From the NCBI GenBank assembly GCA_039919885.1, contig JBDSEV010000064.1:1-64000 (forward strand): a stretch of DNA of 64,000 nucleotides. The letters run 5' to 3'. Origin of the DNA: JACMLD01 sp039919885. GTDB taxonomy: Bacteria; Bacteroidota; Bacteroidia; Chitinophagales; Chitinophagaceae. The notes beneath the pieces were generated by a model. That model made no database searches. It had not been told where the DNA came from and saw nothing but the letters and a program-made list of their open reading frames with translations. The translations under genes were made by a program, and so were the position numbers. Shown here piece after piece: positions 52,896 to 62,869 of this stretch (position 1 is the stretch's first letter; the number at the start of each line of letters is the position of its first letter).

Positions 52896-55800
52896 TTACC
52901 GGATTAAAGTAATGTTTCCTTTGTAAGTGATGATCGTTGCGTTTTCGCAAATTATATCAATCATATAGATGTAAGTATCGGTTGCCGCCGTTTTGCCCTT
53001 GTAAGATCCATCCCAGCCGGATGCTGCATCGTTGGCAGGGAAATTTCTTTTTTCAAATACCTGTTCGCCCCAGCGGTTGAAAATGCGCAATGCCTGTATG
53101 CGGTCAAGGCCCGTGCCCCTTGGATAAAACCGGTCGTTCGATCCATCTCCGTTCGGCGAGAACGTATTGGGAATAAAGAAGTTTTTATTGTTGCACAGCA
53201 CCACCAGCGTTAGGTTCCTGCTGTTTTTACAACCATTGGCGTCCGTTACATCCACTTTATAGGTGGTGGTAAATTTAGGTGCAGCAAAAGGGTTGGCGCA
53301 ATTGGTACAACTGAGGTATGTGGGCGGCGACCAATTAAACGACACCGAATTGGCGCTGTAAGCTACCGGCATCACCAAACCAGGACTGCCTGCAATAATA
53401 GCAGTATCACTGATTACTGTTATGGAAGGCAGCGGGAATACCGTAATGTCTTTTGTGGTGCTGCTCTTACAACCCAGGCTGTTGCTGGCTTCCAGCGTAA
53501 TCTTATGAAGCCCGGTATCTGCATATTTTACAGACAGGTTCTGCAAGGTGGAGGTCTGGTTTTCTCCCAGTGTCCATTTCCAGGTAATTGCCGTGTCCGG
53601 CGGTACCAGCAGGCTGCCGGCAAAATCAATCATCAAATCATTACAAACACCATCTACGCTGGTAATGATGGGCCTTGGTGTTGCCAGTATGCGCACCGTA
53701 TCTGTAAATGTTTGGGGACAACCGGCCTGCGTGACTACTGTCAACGTGGGTGCATACAAGCCTGGTTGGGTATACGTATGGGTAGCGTCATTCGGAAATG
53801 TTTGGTCACCGGTGCCGTCTCCAAAGTTCCATGTTTGTGTTACAATCGGGTCCGTGGCATCCTGGGAGAAATCAGAAAAATAAACACTGCCCGTATCGCA
53901 GAATTTGTTTTTATCCATGCCAAAAAGTGGTACGGCACCCTGTATCTGGATAGTACCGGAAGCGCCGCCTACGTAGGCCTGGCAACCCGTGCTGTCGGTA
54001 ATAAAGATATAAGGACTGTAATTATTAGGCAATGAATAAAAATGACTGAAGGTTGGTTGCCGCGTAGTATCATACGCGCCATCGCCAAAGAATACCGTGT
54101 AGGCGGTCATTGGTGGAATGGTTAACGAAAAGTCGACCATTAACTCATTACACGCTATTGGCGGGTTAGGAGTGTAGGTAAGGCTGGCCGCTGCGTTGGG
54201 ATTGAGTACGTTGACGGTAATATTTGCCGAATCAATACAGCCGCCGTAACCAACGGTATACAGTTTCGCAATATAGTTGCCGTAGGTATTGTAAAAATGA
54301 CTGGTGTTCACCAGCGTGGACGTACCACCGTCGCCAAAATCCCAGCTGAATGATTCATAATCTTTTCCGAGGAAATTAAACTTGGTTTCAAGCGGCGGGC
54401 AAAATGAAACCGTGTCTTTGGCTGAATAAAAAGGCTTGGGACTTTTGGTAATGATATAATTGGAACGGGTAATGGAGTCTTTACAACCAACCGTATCGGT
54501 AATAATTAATTTTACGGAATAAACGCTGTCTTTGCCTGCCGGGTACGGATGCAGCGGGTTCTGTATATTGGCGGTGCCGCCATCACCAAAATCCCAACTG
54601 TACTGCAATGCCTTGCCGCTCGACGAATCTCTGAATGGCAGCGGTGAACCCGGACAAAACGTTGTCTGTTCTGCAGAGAAAAAAGGAATGGGCTTCGTAA
54701 TGTAAGCGGTTGTATCGAATGTATCCGTACAATTCAGGTTGTCCGTTACCGTCATCTTCACAATGTAAAGTCCGGTGTCAGCATACGCGTGTTGCGGGTT
54801 TTGCAGTGTTGCAGAGAGGGGAGAACCATCGCCAAAATCGTAGGTCCATTTGTTGATAACACCTACTGCCGGTACCGACGCATCGGTAAACTGCACCTGG
54901 CTGTTCTTACAACCACCGTTATTGGCTATGGAAAAAAGTGCAGTGGGCCCGGTAACGTTTACTGTTACGGGGTTACTGATATCCACGCAATCATTGATGT
55001 CCGTTTTAATAAACCGCACCGTATGGTTGCCCGAAGTGTTAAAGGCGATGTTTTCAAACACGTTGCCATTGTACGGTGTACCACCATCTACTTCCCACTG
55101 GTACTGTTTAATGAATGCCGTGGTATTGGTCGACTCAAATTTTATCACTTCGTTCCTGCAATACGTTGTTTTCGCGGTAATAACGTTCGCCTTTTCATCT
55201 ACCAGTTGCACAACTTTTGTTATTGTATCTAAACAGGCACCTTCTTCTACAATTAGCTGCACATTATAAGATCCTAAACCTGAATAAGTGTGCGTCGGTG
55301 TTGTACCTGTGGCAGTAACCACGTCGCCAAAATCCCAGCGGTAGGTGGGCGTGCCGGCAGGCGGGGCAACTACGGAAGAGTCCCTGAACGCCACCGTTTT
55401 TTTGGTAACGCAATCCACGGTATAATTAAAATCGGCCAGCGGCGGAAGTGCCTGTATATAACTTGGTTTTGTAAGCGAATCACTGCAACCATTGTTGGTT
55501 ACTTTCAACTTAACATCAAAGAAACCAACACCGGAATACTTGTGCTTAGGATTTTGTAAGCTCGAAGTGCCGGTATCGCCTGGAAGGCCAAAAGTCCACA
55601 ACACCGTACTGCCCGGTGGCACTGATAAATTGGTGAAGGTGACAGAATCAGACCTGCAGGGGGTCAACTTGTCTGCGCTGAAATCGACCACAGAATGATC
55701 TCCTACTTCTACCCCGTTGGTATATACTTCAGTGGCGGTGCAACCACCATTTGTTACAATTGTATAAGTTACCGTGTAAAATCCAGCGGTAGTATAGGTA

Positions 55801-57251
55801 TGGGTGGGTTGAAATGAATTATCAATGGGGGTACCGTCGCCAAAATTCCAACTGCTGGACGCGATGCCTTCTACTGCACTGGGTATGGGGTCGGTGGTAA
55901 AAGGCTGTCCTACGCAAAGTCCCACCGGGAGGTTGCGCACGCCGGCCGAAGGCGCAATAATATAAATGAATTGTTTTTTGAGTGTATTCTGGCAGCCTAC
56001 ATTATCTGTAATCGTTAAGGTAACATCAAAATTACCTGCGCTGGTATACGTATGACTCGGGTTGATGGCCGTGCTGGTGGCGCCATCGCCAAAGTCCCAT
56101 AGTGCGGTCTTTACATCCGGGGATTGATTTTGAAAGTTTACCGTGAAAGGCGCTTTGCAATTCGTGGTAACGGGTGCCGTAAAAGCAACGATTGGTTTAT
56201 CTTTTACTTTTACGTTTTTAATGAGTGTGTCTGTGCAGTTGCCAAAATTGCTGATGAGCTTCACCGGGTAAATGCCCGGGGCAGCAAACGTTTTTGGTGG
56301 TGGCTTCAGTTGGGTAGAACTGCTGCCGTCAGCAAAATCCCACAGCACTTTTACCGGTGCCGGGTTGGTGGTACTTTGAAAAGTAATGGGTGCACCCAGG
56401 CAGACGCTGTCTGGTGTACTGCTGAACGTGGAGGTAATGCCTTTAACGGGAACCGATTTTTGCGTTGAATCTACGCAACCAAATTCACTCTGTGCTTTCA
56501 GTTTCACCGTATAATTTCCCGCCACAGGATAGACTGCCGGCGGATCGGTGGCGGTACTTGCCGTGCTGTTGCCCAGATCCCAGGTATAAGTAAGCGTACC
56601 AGGTCCACTGGTCAGGTTCTTATACGTCATGGTATAAGGTGCGCTGCAACTGGCTGGTCCAATGGCATCAAAATCAGCCTTCACACCATTTACTACCCGG
56701 ATATACCTTGGAAAATTGACAGCGGCGGAGCAACCGGTGGTGCTGGTCACTTTTAAATACACGTCATAATAACCCGGGTTTGCATAGCTATGGCCCGGGT
56801 TCTGGCCAGCAACATTTGGCCCGCCGTCGTTGAAATGCCATTCCCATTGATTGATTGTTCCGGCATTGGCAACCGACAAGTCTGTAAATTGAACAGTAGC
56901 CGGCAAACAGGCCAGTGTTTTATTTGCTGCAAAATTTGCTGTAGGAGAAGGATTAACAACTATAAGGTTGGTTTTTGTAACCTGGTCGATACCGCTGGTG
57001 TTTCTTACCACCAGGGTAACCGTGTATGTTCCAACGCTAAATGACATGGTGGGGTTCTGCAGGTTAGAAAGCTGTCCGTTACCAAAATCCCAATTCCACG
57101 ACTTAGGTGCATTGGTTGATTTATCAGTGAAACCTACGGAAAGCGGCGAACAGCCAGTAATTACACTAGCTGTAAAATCAGCAACTGGCGCCTGGGCCAT
57201 CATAAATACCGGGGCCATCAGGCACAACAAAAAGGATAAAGTAATTCTCAA
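52896..57251 (-). CDS. Giant PKD-repeat surface adhesin with type B sorting domain (paralogue 1)
   Basis: 1451 residues with a signal peptide (MRITLSFLLCLMAPVFMMAQ). The body is a string of roughly 15 PKD-like beta-sandwich domains, each with a WDFGDG-type core (WNWDFGNGQLSN, WDFADGSSST, WDFGDGATST, WNFGDGTGD) and NP(x)H(x)Y endings. The last 90 or so residues (PNTFSPNGDGSNDRFYPRG, FNRWGEQVFEKRNFP) are the gliding-motility C-terminal (CHU_C) type B sorting domain, so the protein is exported by type IX secretion. It lies between its paralogue and porP in one operon. Likely a fibrous cell-surface adhesin; a sugar-binding or gliding role is inference. A TACCTTTG box (57319-57326, minus strand) lies 68 bases upstream. 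Confidence 0.92.
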   Translation of the reverse strand: MRITLSFLLCLMAPVFMMAQAPVADFTASVITGCSPLSVGFTDKSTNAPKSWNWDFGNGQLSNLQNPTMSFSVGTYTVTLVVRNTSGIDQVTKTNLIVVNPSPTANFAANKTLACLPATVQFTDLSVANAGTINQWEWHFNDGGPNVAGQNPGHSYANPGYYDVYLKVTSTTGCSAAVNFPRYIRVVNGVKADFDAIGPASCSAPYTMTYKNLTSGPGTLTYTWDLGNSTASTATDPPAVYPVAGNYTVKLKAQSEFGCVDSTQKSVPVKGITSTFSSTPDSVCLGAPITFQSTTNPAPVKVLWDFADGSSSTQLKPPPKTFAAPGIYPVKLISNFGNCTDTLIKNVKVKDKPIVAFTAPVTTNCKAPFTVNFQNQSPDVKTALWDFGDGATSTAINPSHTYTSAGNFDVTLTITDNVGCQNTLKKQFIYIIAPSAGVRNLPVGLCVGQPFTTDPIPSAVEGIASSSWNFGDGTPIDNSFQPTHTYTTAGFYTVTYTIVTNGGCTATEVYTNGVEVGDHSVVDFSADKLTPCRSDSVTFTNLSVPPGSTVLWTFGLPGDTGTSSLQNPKHKYSGVGFFDVKLKVTNNGCSDSLTKPSYIQALPPLADFNYTVDCVTKKTVAFRDSSVVAPPAGTPTYRWDFGDVVTATGTTPTHTYSGLGSYNVQLIVEEGACLDTITKVVQLVDEKANVITAKTTYCRNEVIKFESTNTTAFIKQYQWEVDGGTPYNGNVFENIAFNTSGNHTVRFIKTDINDCVDISNPVTVNVTGPTALFSIANNGGCKNSQVQFTDASVPAVGVINKWTYDFGDGSPLSATLQNPQHAYADTGLYIVKMTVTDNLNCTDTFDTTAYITKPIPFFSAEQTTFCPGSPLPFRDSSSGKALQYSWDFGDGGTANIQNPLHPYPAGKDSVYSVKLIITDTVGCKDSITRSNYIITKSPKPFYSAKDTVSFCPPLETKFNFLGKDYESFSWDFGDGGTSTLVNTSHFYNTYGNYIAKLYTVGYGGCIDSANITVNVLNPNAAASLTYTPNPPIACNELMVDFSLTIPPMTAYTVFFGDGAYDTTRQPTFSHFYSLPNNYSPYIFITDSTGCQAYVGGASGTIQIQGAVPLFGMDKNKFCDTGSVYFSDFSQDATDPIVTQTWNFGDGTGDQTFPNDATHTYTQPGLYAPTLTVVTQAGCPQTFTDTVRILATPRPIITSVDGVCNDLMIDFAGSLLVPPDTAITWKWTLGENQTSTLQNLSVKYADTGLHKITLEASNSLGCKSSTTKDITVFPLPSITVISDTAIIAGSPGLVMPVAYSANSVSFNWSPPTYLSCTNCANPFAAPKFTTTYKVDVTDANGCKNSRNLTLVVLCNNKNFFIPNTFSPNGDGSNDRFYPRGTGLDRIQALRIFNRWGEQVFEKRNFPANDAASGWDGSYKGKTAATDTYIYMIDIICENATIITYKGNITLIR

Positions 57252-57344
57252 TTAGCCTCGTTTTACAGGTTATCAGATCAAGCCATTTTTGTATTTCACA
57301 GGGCTAAAAAAAGCTTGCCAAAGGTATACGTTACAAATTAGTTA

Positions 57345-60300
57345 TTAATGGATTAGCGCAATGTTTCCTGAGTACAACAATACTGAATTATTTTCACACA
57401 CTACTTCTACGAAATATACATACACATCGTTGGGTGCAGGCTGCCCCTTGAAATTGCCTGTCCAGCCTTTTGAAGCATCATTTGCCTTAAAATTGCTGGC
57501 TTCAAAAACAGGTTCTCCCCAACGGTTAAAAATGCGCATACTCCTGATATTGTACAAACCGGTTCCTCTCGGATAGAAAACATCATTGGTGCCATTTCCA
57601 TTTGGCGAAAATGTGTTGGGCATAAAGATGTTTCCGTTGTTACATACCACGAATATCGACACCTCATCCTTGTTGATACAGCCTCCCTCGTTGATGGCAA
57701 TTACCCGGTAAAGGGTGGTCTGCTTAGGATTGGCAACAGGGTTCGCACAATCGCTGCAACTTAAACCGGTAGCAGGTTGCCACCTGATGGTAGTGGCATC
57801 GCTACTGATTTTGGCATCCAGTTGAGTGGATGATCCAACAGCAATGGTTTTATCCGCACCCGCATCCACCGCAGGAAAATTATATACAACCAGCTTTACA
57901 AAGCCGGTATCATAAAAGCAACCTACGCTGTCCCTTCCAATTACCTGGTAGTTAGTTGTTTGTTGCGGCCTGGCCACCGGTGTTTTGCTGTGGCTGTTGT
58001 CTAAGCCCAGTGACGGCGTCCAGTCGTACAATTCAGCATTTGACGCCTGTAAGTGAAAGGTTTCTCCCTTGCACAAGGTATCTCCTGCACCAAACTGTAT
58101 GGTAAACGGATGTTTTACGGTAATTATTACAGAATCGATTGCTTTACAACCAAAATTTGTTGTGCCGGTTACCCGGTACAGTATGTTTGAATCGGGTGAT
58201 GCAACAGGTGTTGCGCAACTGGTGCAGGAAAGTGCTGTAGCCGGGCTCCAGGTATAACTGTCTGCGCCGCTGGCCCCGAGGGTGGCCGTGTTCTTTTCAC
58301 AGATAGCCGTATTATCACCGGCATTTACCAGCGGTATAGGATGAATCACCACCGGTTTAACCACCGTAGTGATACAGCCGGAAGAATTGGTAGCGGTCAT
58401 CGTTGCATCAAAACTGCCATCTTGCTGGTAATTTACCGGCAGTGGATTTTGTGCGCCCGACACCGTGTTGTTGGCAAAATTCCAGTTCCAGGCTAGCGCG
58501 GAGGTATCCGCAGCGGTAATATCTCCAAAGAAAGTAATGTTGGTCGGTACGCAGGCAGAAAAAATGCCGCGCATGGCAATTTTAGGGCTGGCAACTACTT
58601 TAATATGGGTCACCAAATCCGTAGTGTCTGTGCAGCCGTTTAACGTAGTAACCAACAATTTCACCGCGTAATTACCGGTGCTGGTATACGTATGGTTTGG
58701 ATCTTTGTCTGTAGTGGTGCTGCCGTCCCCCATTGTCCAATAATAGTCAGTGATGAGGTCGTTCGAAACAGAAGCATCGCTAAAGTTTATAATGCCCTGG
58801 TCGCACAACAACTGCTTGTCTTTAATAAATCCTGCGTTTACGCCATAAATGCGGATGGTGTCTTTACCTGCTATTGGCACCTTGCATCCTTTCGCATCTT
58901 CCAGTATCATCTTCGGTAAATAAACACCCAGCGCCGTATAGGCGTGGCTCACGGTGGCATCGGTGGTGTTCAGCGTTCCTCCATCATTAAAATCCCAGAT
59001 GAAAGACTTCGTGTTCTGTGTTTGCGCTGTGAAGCCCACGGTGCCCGGGTTACAAGACACGGTTTTATCATATACAAAGCTGCCCGTTGGCCCTTTAATG
59101 TCTATTTTTTTGAATATGGTATCACTACAGCCACCCGGACTGGTTACAATCAGTTTTGCATAATAGACGCCCGGGTAATTATAATAATGCACGGGGTTTT
59201 CTACCAGTGCGCCGGTGCCATCTCCGAAATCCCAGCTCAGCTGTTTGTAATACTTAGACTGGTTGGTGAAAGTGACTACCAGTGGTGGACAGGTGCTAAC
59301 CGAATCACTCATCCGGAATATTGCTTTCGGCTCATCAATATGAATATACTTCGCTTTGAAAATAGAATCTGTGCAGCCATAAACATCTGTAATTTTTAGC
59401 CACGCATCATACACGCCAATTGCGGCGAAATGGTGTACCGGATCCTGCTGTACAGAAGTGGTGGCATCACTAAATCCCCAGGTATAGTTCAATGATTGTC
59501 CCTGTGACTGATTTGTAAAGCTCACCGGTTTATTCTGGCAGCTCATGGTATCGGCAGAGCTGAATATTGCTTTCGGACTCGCGATGTATACCTGGTTAGA
59601 TTTTGTGATGCTGTCAGCACAACCCTGGGTATCGGTAACTTTCAGTGTAACGGTATAAAAACCTCCCGCGGCATAGGTATGCGCAAAAGGAGCTGAACCG
59701 TACGACTGTAGCATGCCGTCACCAAAATTCCAATCCCATTTTTTAATGGGATGCGTACCATCGGTTGTTGCTGCATCTGCAAACTGGATGGTGCCCCCTG
59801 ATTTTAAGCAAGCTGAATTACTTACGCCGTCAAATTCGGCAGTTGGGCCATTCACGGTTATGTAATTTGTTTTCATCATGGTATCAGTACAACCAAGGAT
59901 GTTTGTTATTATCAGTGCGATTGAATATTGGCCGCTCTTCTTATATGCTACTTTAATATTGCGGGCGGTATCAATTCCGAAATCAGTTATCCAGCGGTAG
60001 GAAACAATATTGCTTGCATTAAAACCCACCGGCTTCAGTGAAAGAGAGTCGCCTTTACAAACTGTTGTATTGGAGGCGATAAAATCGGCTTTTTCTTTTA
60101 CCACCCGGGCGCCGTAGGCAGCAGTGTGTATGCAACTGCCATTGGTAACGGTAAGTTTAACCAGGTAATTGCCGGTATTGCTGTACACGTGCACGGGGTC
60201 TTTGTCTGACGAAGTAGATCCGTCACCAAAATCCCAGTTCCAGGTGTCGGCACCAACGGAATAATTGGTAAATTCAAAATGAAAAGGATCACTGCATTGC

Positions 60301-62144
60301 AGATCCGTTGCAAACTTTGCAACAGGCGGCTTAATATAAATAAATTTTGGTTTTTTTAAAGTGTCCGAACAGCCATTGTTACCAACTATTAATGTAATGT
60401 TGAAATAGCCAGTGTCATTGTATAAATGAACGGGGTTACGACCGGTATCTGTTATGCCATCACCAAAATTCCATAGCCAGTTGGTAAGTGTGCCGGTGGA
60501 ATTATCTGTAAATACAATGGGTGTTGAAGCACAGGAATTGGTTGGACTGGCGTTAAAAGCCACCACCGGTTTCTGTCCTGCTTTTACCGCATTGGGATAG
60601 TTGATGGTTCCGGTGCATCCGTCTGCGGTGGTATAAGTGAGCGAAACGGTGTAAATGCCGGGGGTGTTGTACGTATGCGAGGGATATTGCGCGGTGGATG
60701 TGCTGCCATCGCCAAAGTTCCAGGCATAGCCGGTAATAGCGAATAATGATTTTACACTATAGGAAGGCGTAAAATTAAGTGGCGCGCAACCGGATACAGG
60801 AAGTGTGTTTATCTGGATTTCTGCAGGGGTGATGTTAATAAATTTTTTCACTTGCAGGGTATCATTGCAGCCATAGCTATTGGTGGTGATAAGCATCACA
60901 TCGAATACACCATTTTGCAGGTAGGTATGTGATGGATGCTGCAGGGTTGATGTGGTATTGTCGCCAAACAACCATTGATAACTTACCGCACCGGTAGTCT
61001 GGTTGGTAAACTTCACCGTTAGCGGCGCTGCGCAGGAAATGGTTTTATCGGCAGAAAAAGCTGTTGTTGCTTTAGGTAATATTTTAATTGTTTTTGCAAT
61101 GGAATCTTTGCAGCTGCCGAAATCTGCTACCAGGCTAACGGTATAGGTACCTGCAGCGGTATAATTTTTAACCGGGTTGGCAACCAGCGATGCGCTGCCG
61201 TCTCCAAAATTCCACGCAAGTTTGCCGGTAACCGGCTGCGATGTATTAAAAAATGGTACCAACGTATTTTCGCAAATGCTATCGGGTGCGGTAAAGTTTG
61301 CATGCGCAACACCTACGGCAATGGAGTCTTTCTTGGTGAGCGTATCAATACAACCCGCCGTATTTTTTACAATCAGTTTTATGGTATAGAGACCTGCTGC
61401 GTTGTAGACATTGGATGGATGCTGCAACACGGACGTATTGCCATCGCCAAAAAGCCATTGATAAGATAAAACGCCTGTGCCGGTACTCTCGTTTTTAAAT
61501 TGGATGATGGACGGCGGTGTACACTGGCTGCTGCCGGTAAAAGAATAATTGGCCTGTACGCCATCTTTGATCTTAATGTATTTTGCTTTCGACACCGTGG
61601 TTACACAACCGGCCGTATTGGTAACCCTTAAAATAACATTGTAATTGCCGGGTCCGGTGTACGTATGGGCGGGATGCTGGAGGTTCGACAGCGTGCCGTC
61701 TCCCAGATCCCATTCCCATTTAATGATAGTGCCTTCCTGCGCAACGCTTTGATCGGTGAAATTGACTGTTAACGGGTAACAGCCGGTGGTATCTGATGCT
61801 TTGAAGGCAGGTTTTGGTAAAGCGTTGATGGTAATGAAACCAATTTTTACAACTGAGTCTGCAAGGTTACCGTTTTTGATAACCAGTTTAATGCTGTATT
61901 TGCCGGGGTTAAAATAAGTAGTAGATGGATGTTGCAAAAAAGAAATGGTTCCGTTTCCCAAATCCCATTTCCAGCTGGTAGGGCTACCGGTGCTAATATC
62001 TGTGAAATGTACAAATACCGGTGCACAACCACCGCCCGGGGTTGCTGTAAAATCTGTGTGCAATTGCGCGGTTGCCTGCTGAACAAACAGGCAAAACAGC
62101 AATGCAGGCAGGGTGCGAAATACCAGGTGCCAGGCAGCTTTCAT
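57345..62144 (-). CDS. Giant PKD-repeat surface adhesin with type B sorting domain (paralogue 2)
   Basis: 1599 residues with a signal peptide (LVFRTLPALLFCLFVQQATAQ). The first gene of the three-gene operon; 93 bases separate it from paralogue 1. Roughly 16 PKD-like domains with cores WKWDLGNGT, WEWDLGDGTL, WLFGDGN, WNFGDGST and so on. The segment SFIWDFNDGGTLN and the pairs of Cys around WSPATALSCTSCATP and WQPATGLSCSDCANP mark later domains. The end shows PNTFSPNGNGTNDVFYPRG and FNRWGEPVFEASNF, the type B sorting domain. Overall architecture and order match paralogue 1, so they are products of a tandem duplication. Probable SprB-like surface adhesin exported with the aid of the PorP/SprF protein. 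Confidence 0.92.
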   Translation of the reverse strand: MKAAWHLVFRTLPALLFCLFVQQATAQLHTDFTATPGGGCAPVFVHFTDISTGSPTSWKWDLGNGTISFLQHPSTTYFNPGKYSIKLVIKNGNLADSVVKIGFITINALPKPAFKASDTTGCYPLTVNFTDQSVAQEGTIIKWEWDLGDGTLSNLQHPAHTYTGPGNYNVILRVTNTAGCVTTVSKAKYIKIKDGVQANYSFTGSSQCTPPSIIQFKNESTGTGVLSYQWLFGDGNTSVLQHPSNVYNAAGLYTIKLIVKNTAGCIDTLTKKDSIAVGVAHANFTAPDSICENTLVPFFNTSQPVTGKLAWNFGDGSASLVANPVKNYTAAGTYTVSLVADFGSCKDSIAKTIKILPKATTAFSADKTISCAAPLTVKFTNQTTGAVSYQWLFGDNTTSTLQHPSHTYLQNGVFDVMLITTNSYGCNDTLQVKKFINITPAEIQINTLPVSGCAPLNFTPSYSVKSLFAITGYAWNFGDGSTSTAQYPSHTYNTPGIYTVSLTYTTADGCTGTINYPNAVKAGQKPVVAFNASPTNSCASTPIVFTDNSTGTLTNWLWNFGDGITDTGRNPVHLYNDTGYFNITLIVGNNGCSDTLKKPKFIYIKPPVAKFATDLQCSDPFHFEFTNYSVGADTWNWDFGDGSTSSDKDPVHVYSNTGNYLVKLTVTNGSCIHTAAYGARVVKEKADFIASNTTVCKGDSLSLKPVGFNASNIVSYRWITDFGIDTARNIKVAYKKSGQYSIALIITNILGCTDTMMKTNYITVNGPTAEFDGVSNSACLKSGGTIQFADAATTDGTHPIKKWDWNFGDGMLQSYGSAPFAHTYAAGGFYTVTLKVTDTQGCADSITKSNQVYIASPKAIFSSADTMSCQNKPVSFTNQSQGQSLNYTWGFSDATTSVQQDPVHHFAAIGVYDAWLKITDVYGCTDSIFKAKYIHIDEPKAIFRMSDSVSTCPPLVVTFTNQSKYYKQLSWDFGDGTGALVENPVHYYNYPGVYYAKLIVTSPGGCSDTIFKKIDIKGPTGSFVYDKTVSCNPGTVGFTAQTQNTKSFIWDFNDGGTLNTTDATVSHAYTALGVYLPKMILEDAKGCKVPIAGKDTIRIYGVNAGFIKDKQLLCDQGIINFSDASVSNDLITDYYWTMGDGSTTTDKDPNHTYTSTGNYAVKLLVTTLNGCTDTTDLVTHIKVVASPKIAMRGIFSACVPTNITFFGDITAADTSALAWNWNFANNTVSGAQNPLPVNYQQDGSFDATMTATNSSGCITTVVKPVVIHPIPLVNAGDNTAICEKNTATLGASGADSYTWSPATALSCTSCATPVASPDSNILYRVTGTTNFGCKAIDSVIITVKHPFTIQFGAGDTLCKGETFHLQASNAELYDWTPSLGLDNSHSKTPVARPQQTTNYQVIGRDSVGCFYDTGFVKLVVYNFPAVDAGADKTIAVGSSTQLDAKISSDATTIRWQPATGLSCSDCANPVANPKQTTLYRVIAINEGGCINKDEVSIFVVCNNGNIFMPNTFSPNGNGTNDVFYPRGTGLYNIRSMRIFNRWGEPVFEASNFKANDASKGWTGNFKGQPAPNDVYVYFVEVVCENNSVLLYSGNIALIH

Positions 62145-62427
62145 GAATAATGGATTAGGGGGTTATCAAAGGATATATGAACAATTAAACGGCAGCTTTT
62201 ACTTTAAGGTATGCGCAGTTAATTATTTTTTAAACTGGTAATGGTTTTCCTGTACCATTGATTATGGGCGAAGTATACCAGCCTTGCGTTGCTGTGTTTT
62301 ATTTTTTATTGCACAATAAATAATGCAACTGTAATGAAACGTGCCGTTGGCTTGCTGCAGGTAATGTGTGGCCTTAAACGAAACGTGTTATTGCTGGCAG
62401 GAAGCCAGGTTGCGGGTTGAAGTGTAA
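62145..62427. other. Intergenic region upstream of the PKD operon
   Basis: 283 bases without a gene between the PKD operon and the lipoprotein gene. It must hold the operon promoter; I did not find a full TTG / TAnnTTTG pair here. No hairpin of note. Confidence 0.4.
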
Positions 62428-62856
62428 TTATTTCTTTTTAAGGTGCAGTATGTTTTCTCCACTGCCGGTGCTGGTTTTGGCCTCCACGTAATCCAGGTAA
62501 CTATCGGTTATTTTCCAGGTGTAATTGAGGCGTTTTAATGTATCGCTGGCATTGGCCGGAAAGGTGGCAGAGATGGTATACGCGCTGATGTCAGTTGTCC
62601 AGGTCCCGGATTTAACAATCGTATTTTTAATGCCATCTACATTGCCGTTTTCATAAAACTGGAATTCATAACCGGTAAACTCGTCCGTTACATCCGCAGT
62701 GTTTTCTTTGTATTGCTGCACATACCAGTGGCCGTTTGTCATAGCATCTACAATGATACTTTTTTGTTTGTCTTCAATGGCTTTTTTGCAGGAAAAAGTG
62801 CCCAGGATACAGCATGCAAACGCAAGTACAGTCAAGAGGTATTTAATTGGGCGCAT
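62428..62856 (-). CDS. Small secreted lipoprotein, lipocalin-like
   Basis: 142 residues from MRPIKYLLTVLAFACCILG; longer upstream starts would overlap the M32 gene and break the signal. The lipobox region is GTFSCKKA, with Cys at about 23, a relaxed Bacteroidota lipobox. The mature part has GHWYVQQY, EFTGYEFQFYENG, VKSGTWTTDIS and WKITDSYLDYVEAK, the pattern of a small lipocalin-like family common in Bacteroidota. No function is known to me. It starts 13 bases downstream of the M32 gene, so it is probably co-transcribed with it. Confidence 0.75.
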   Translation of the reverse strand: MRPIKYLLTVLAFACCILGTFSCKKAIEDKQKSIIVDAMTNGHWYVQQYKENTADVTDEFTGYEFQFYENGNVDGIKNTIVKSGTWTTDISAYTISATFPANASDTLKRLNYTWKITDSYLDYVEAKTSTGSGENILHLKKK

Positions 62857-62869
62857 GCGGGCGTACAAT

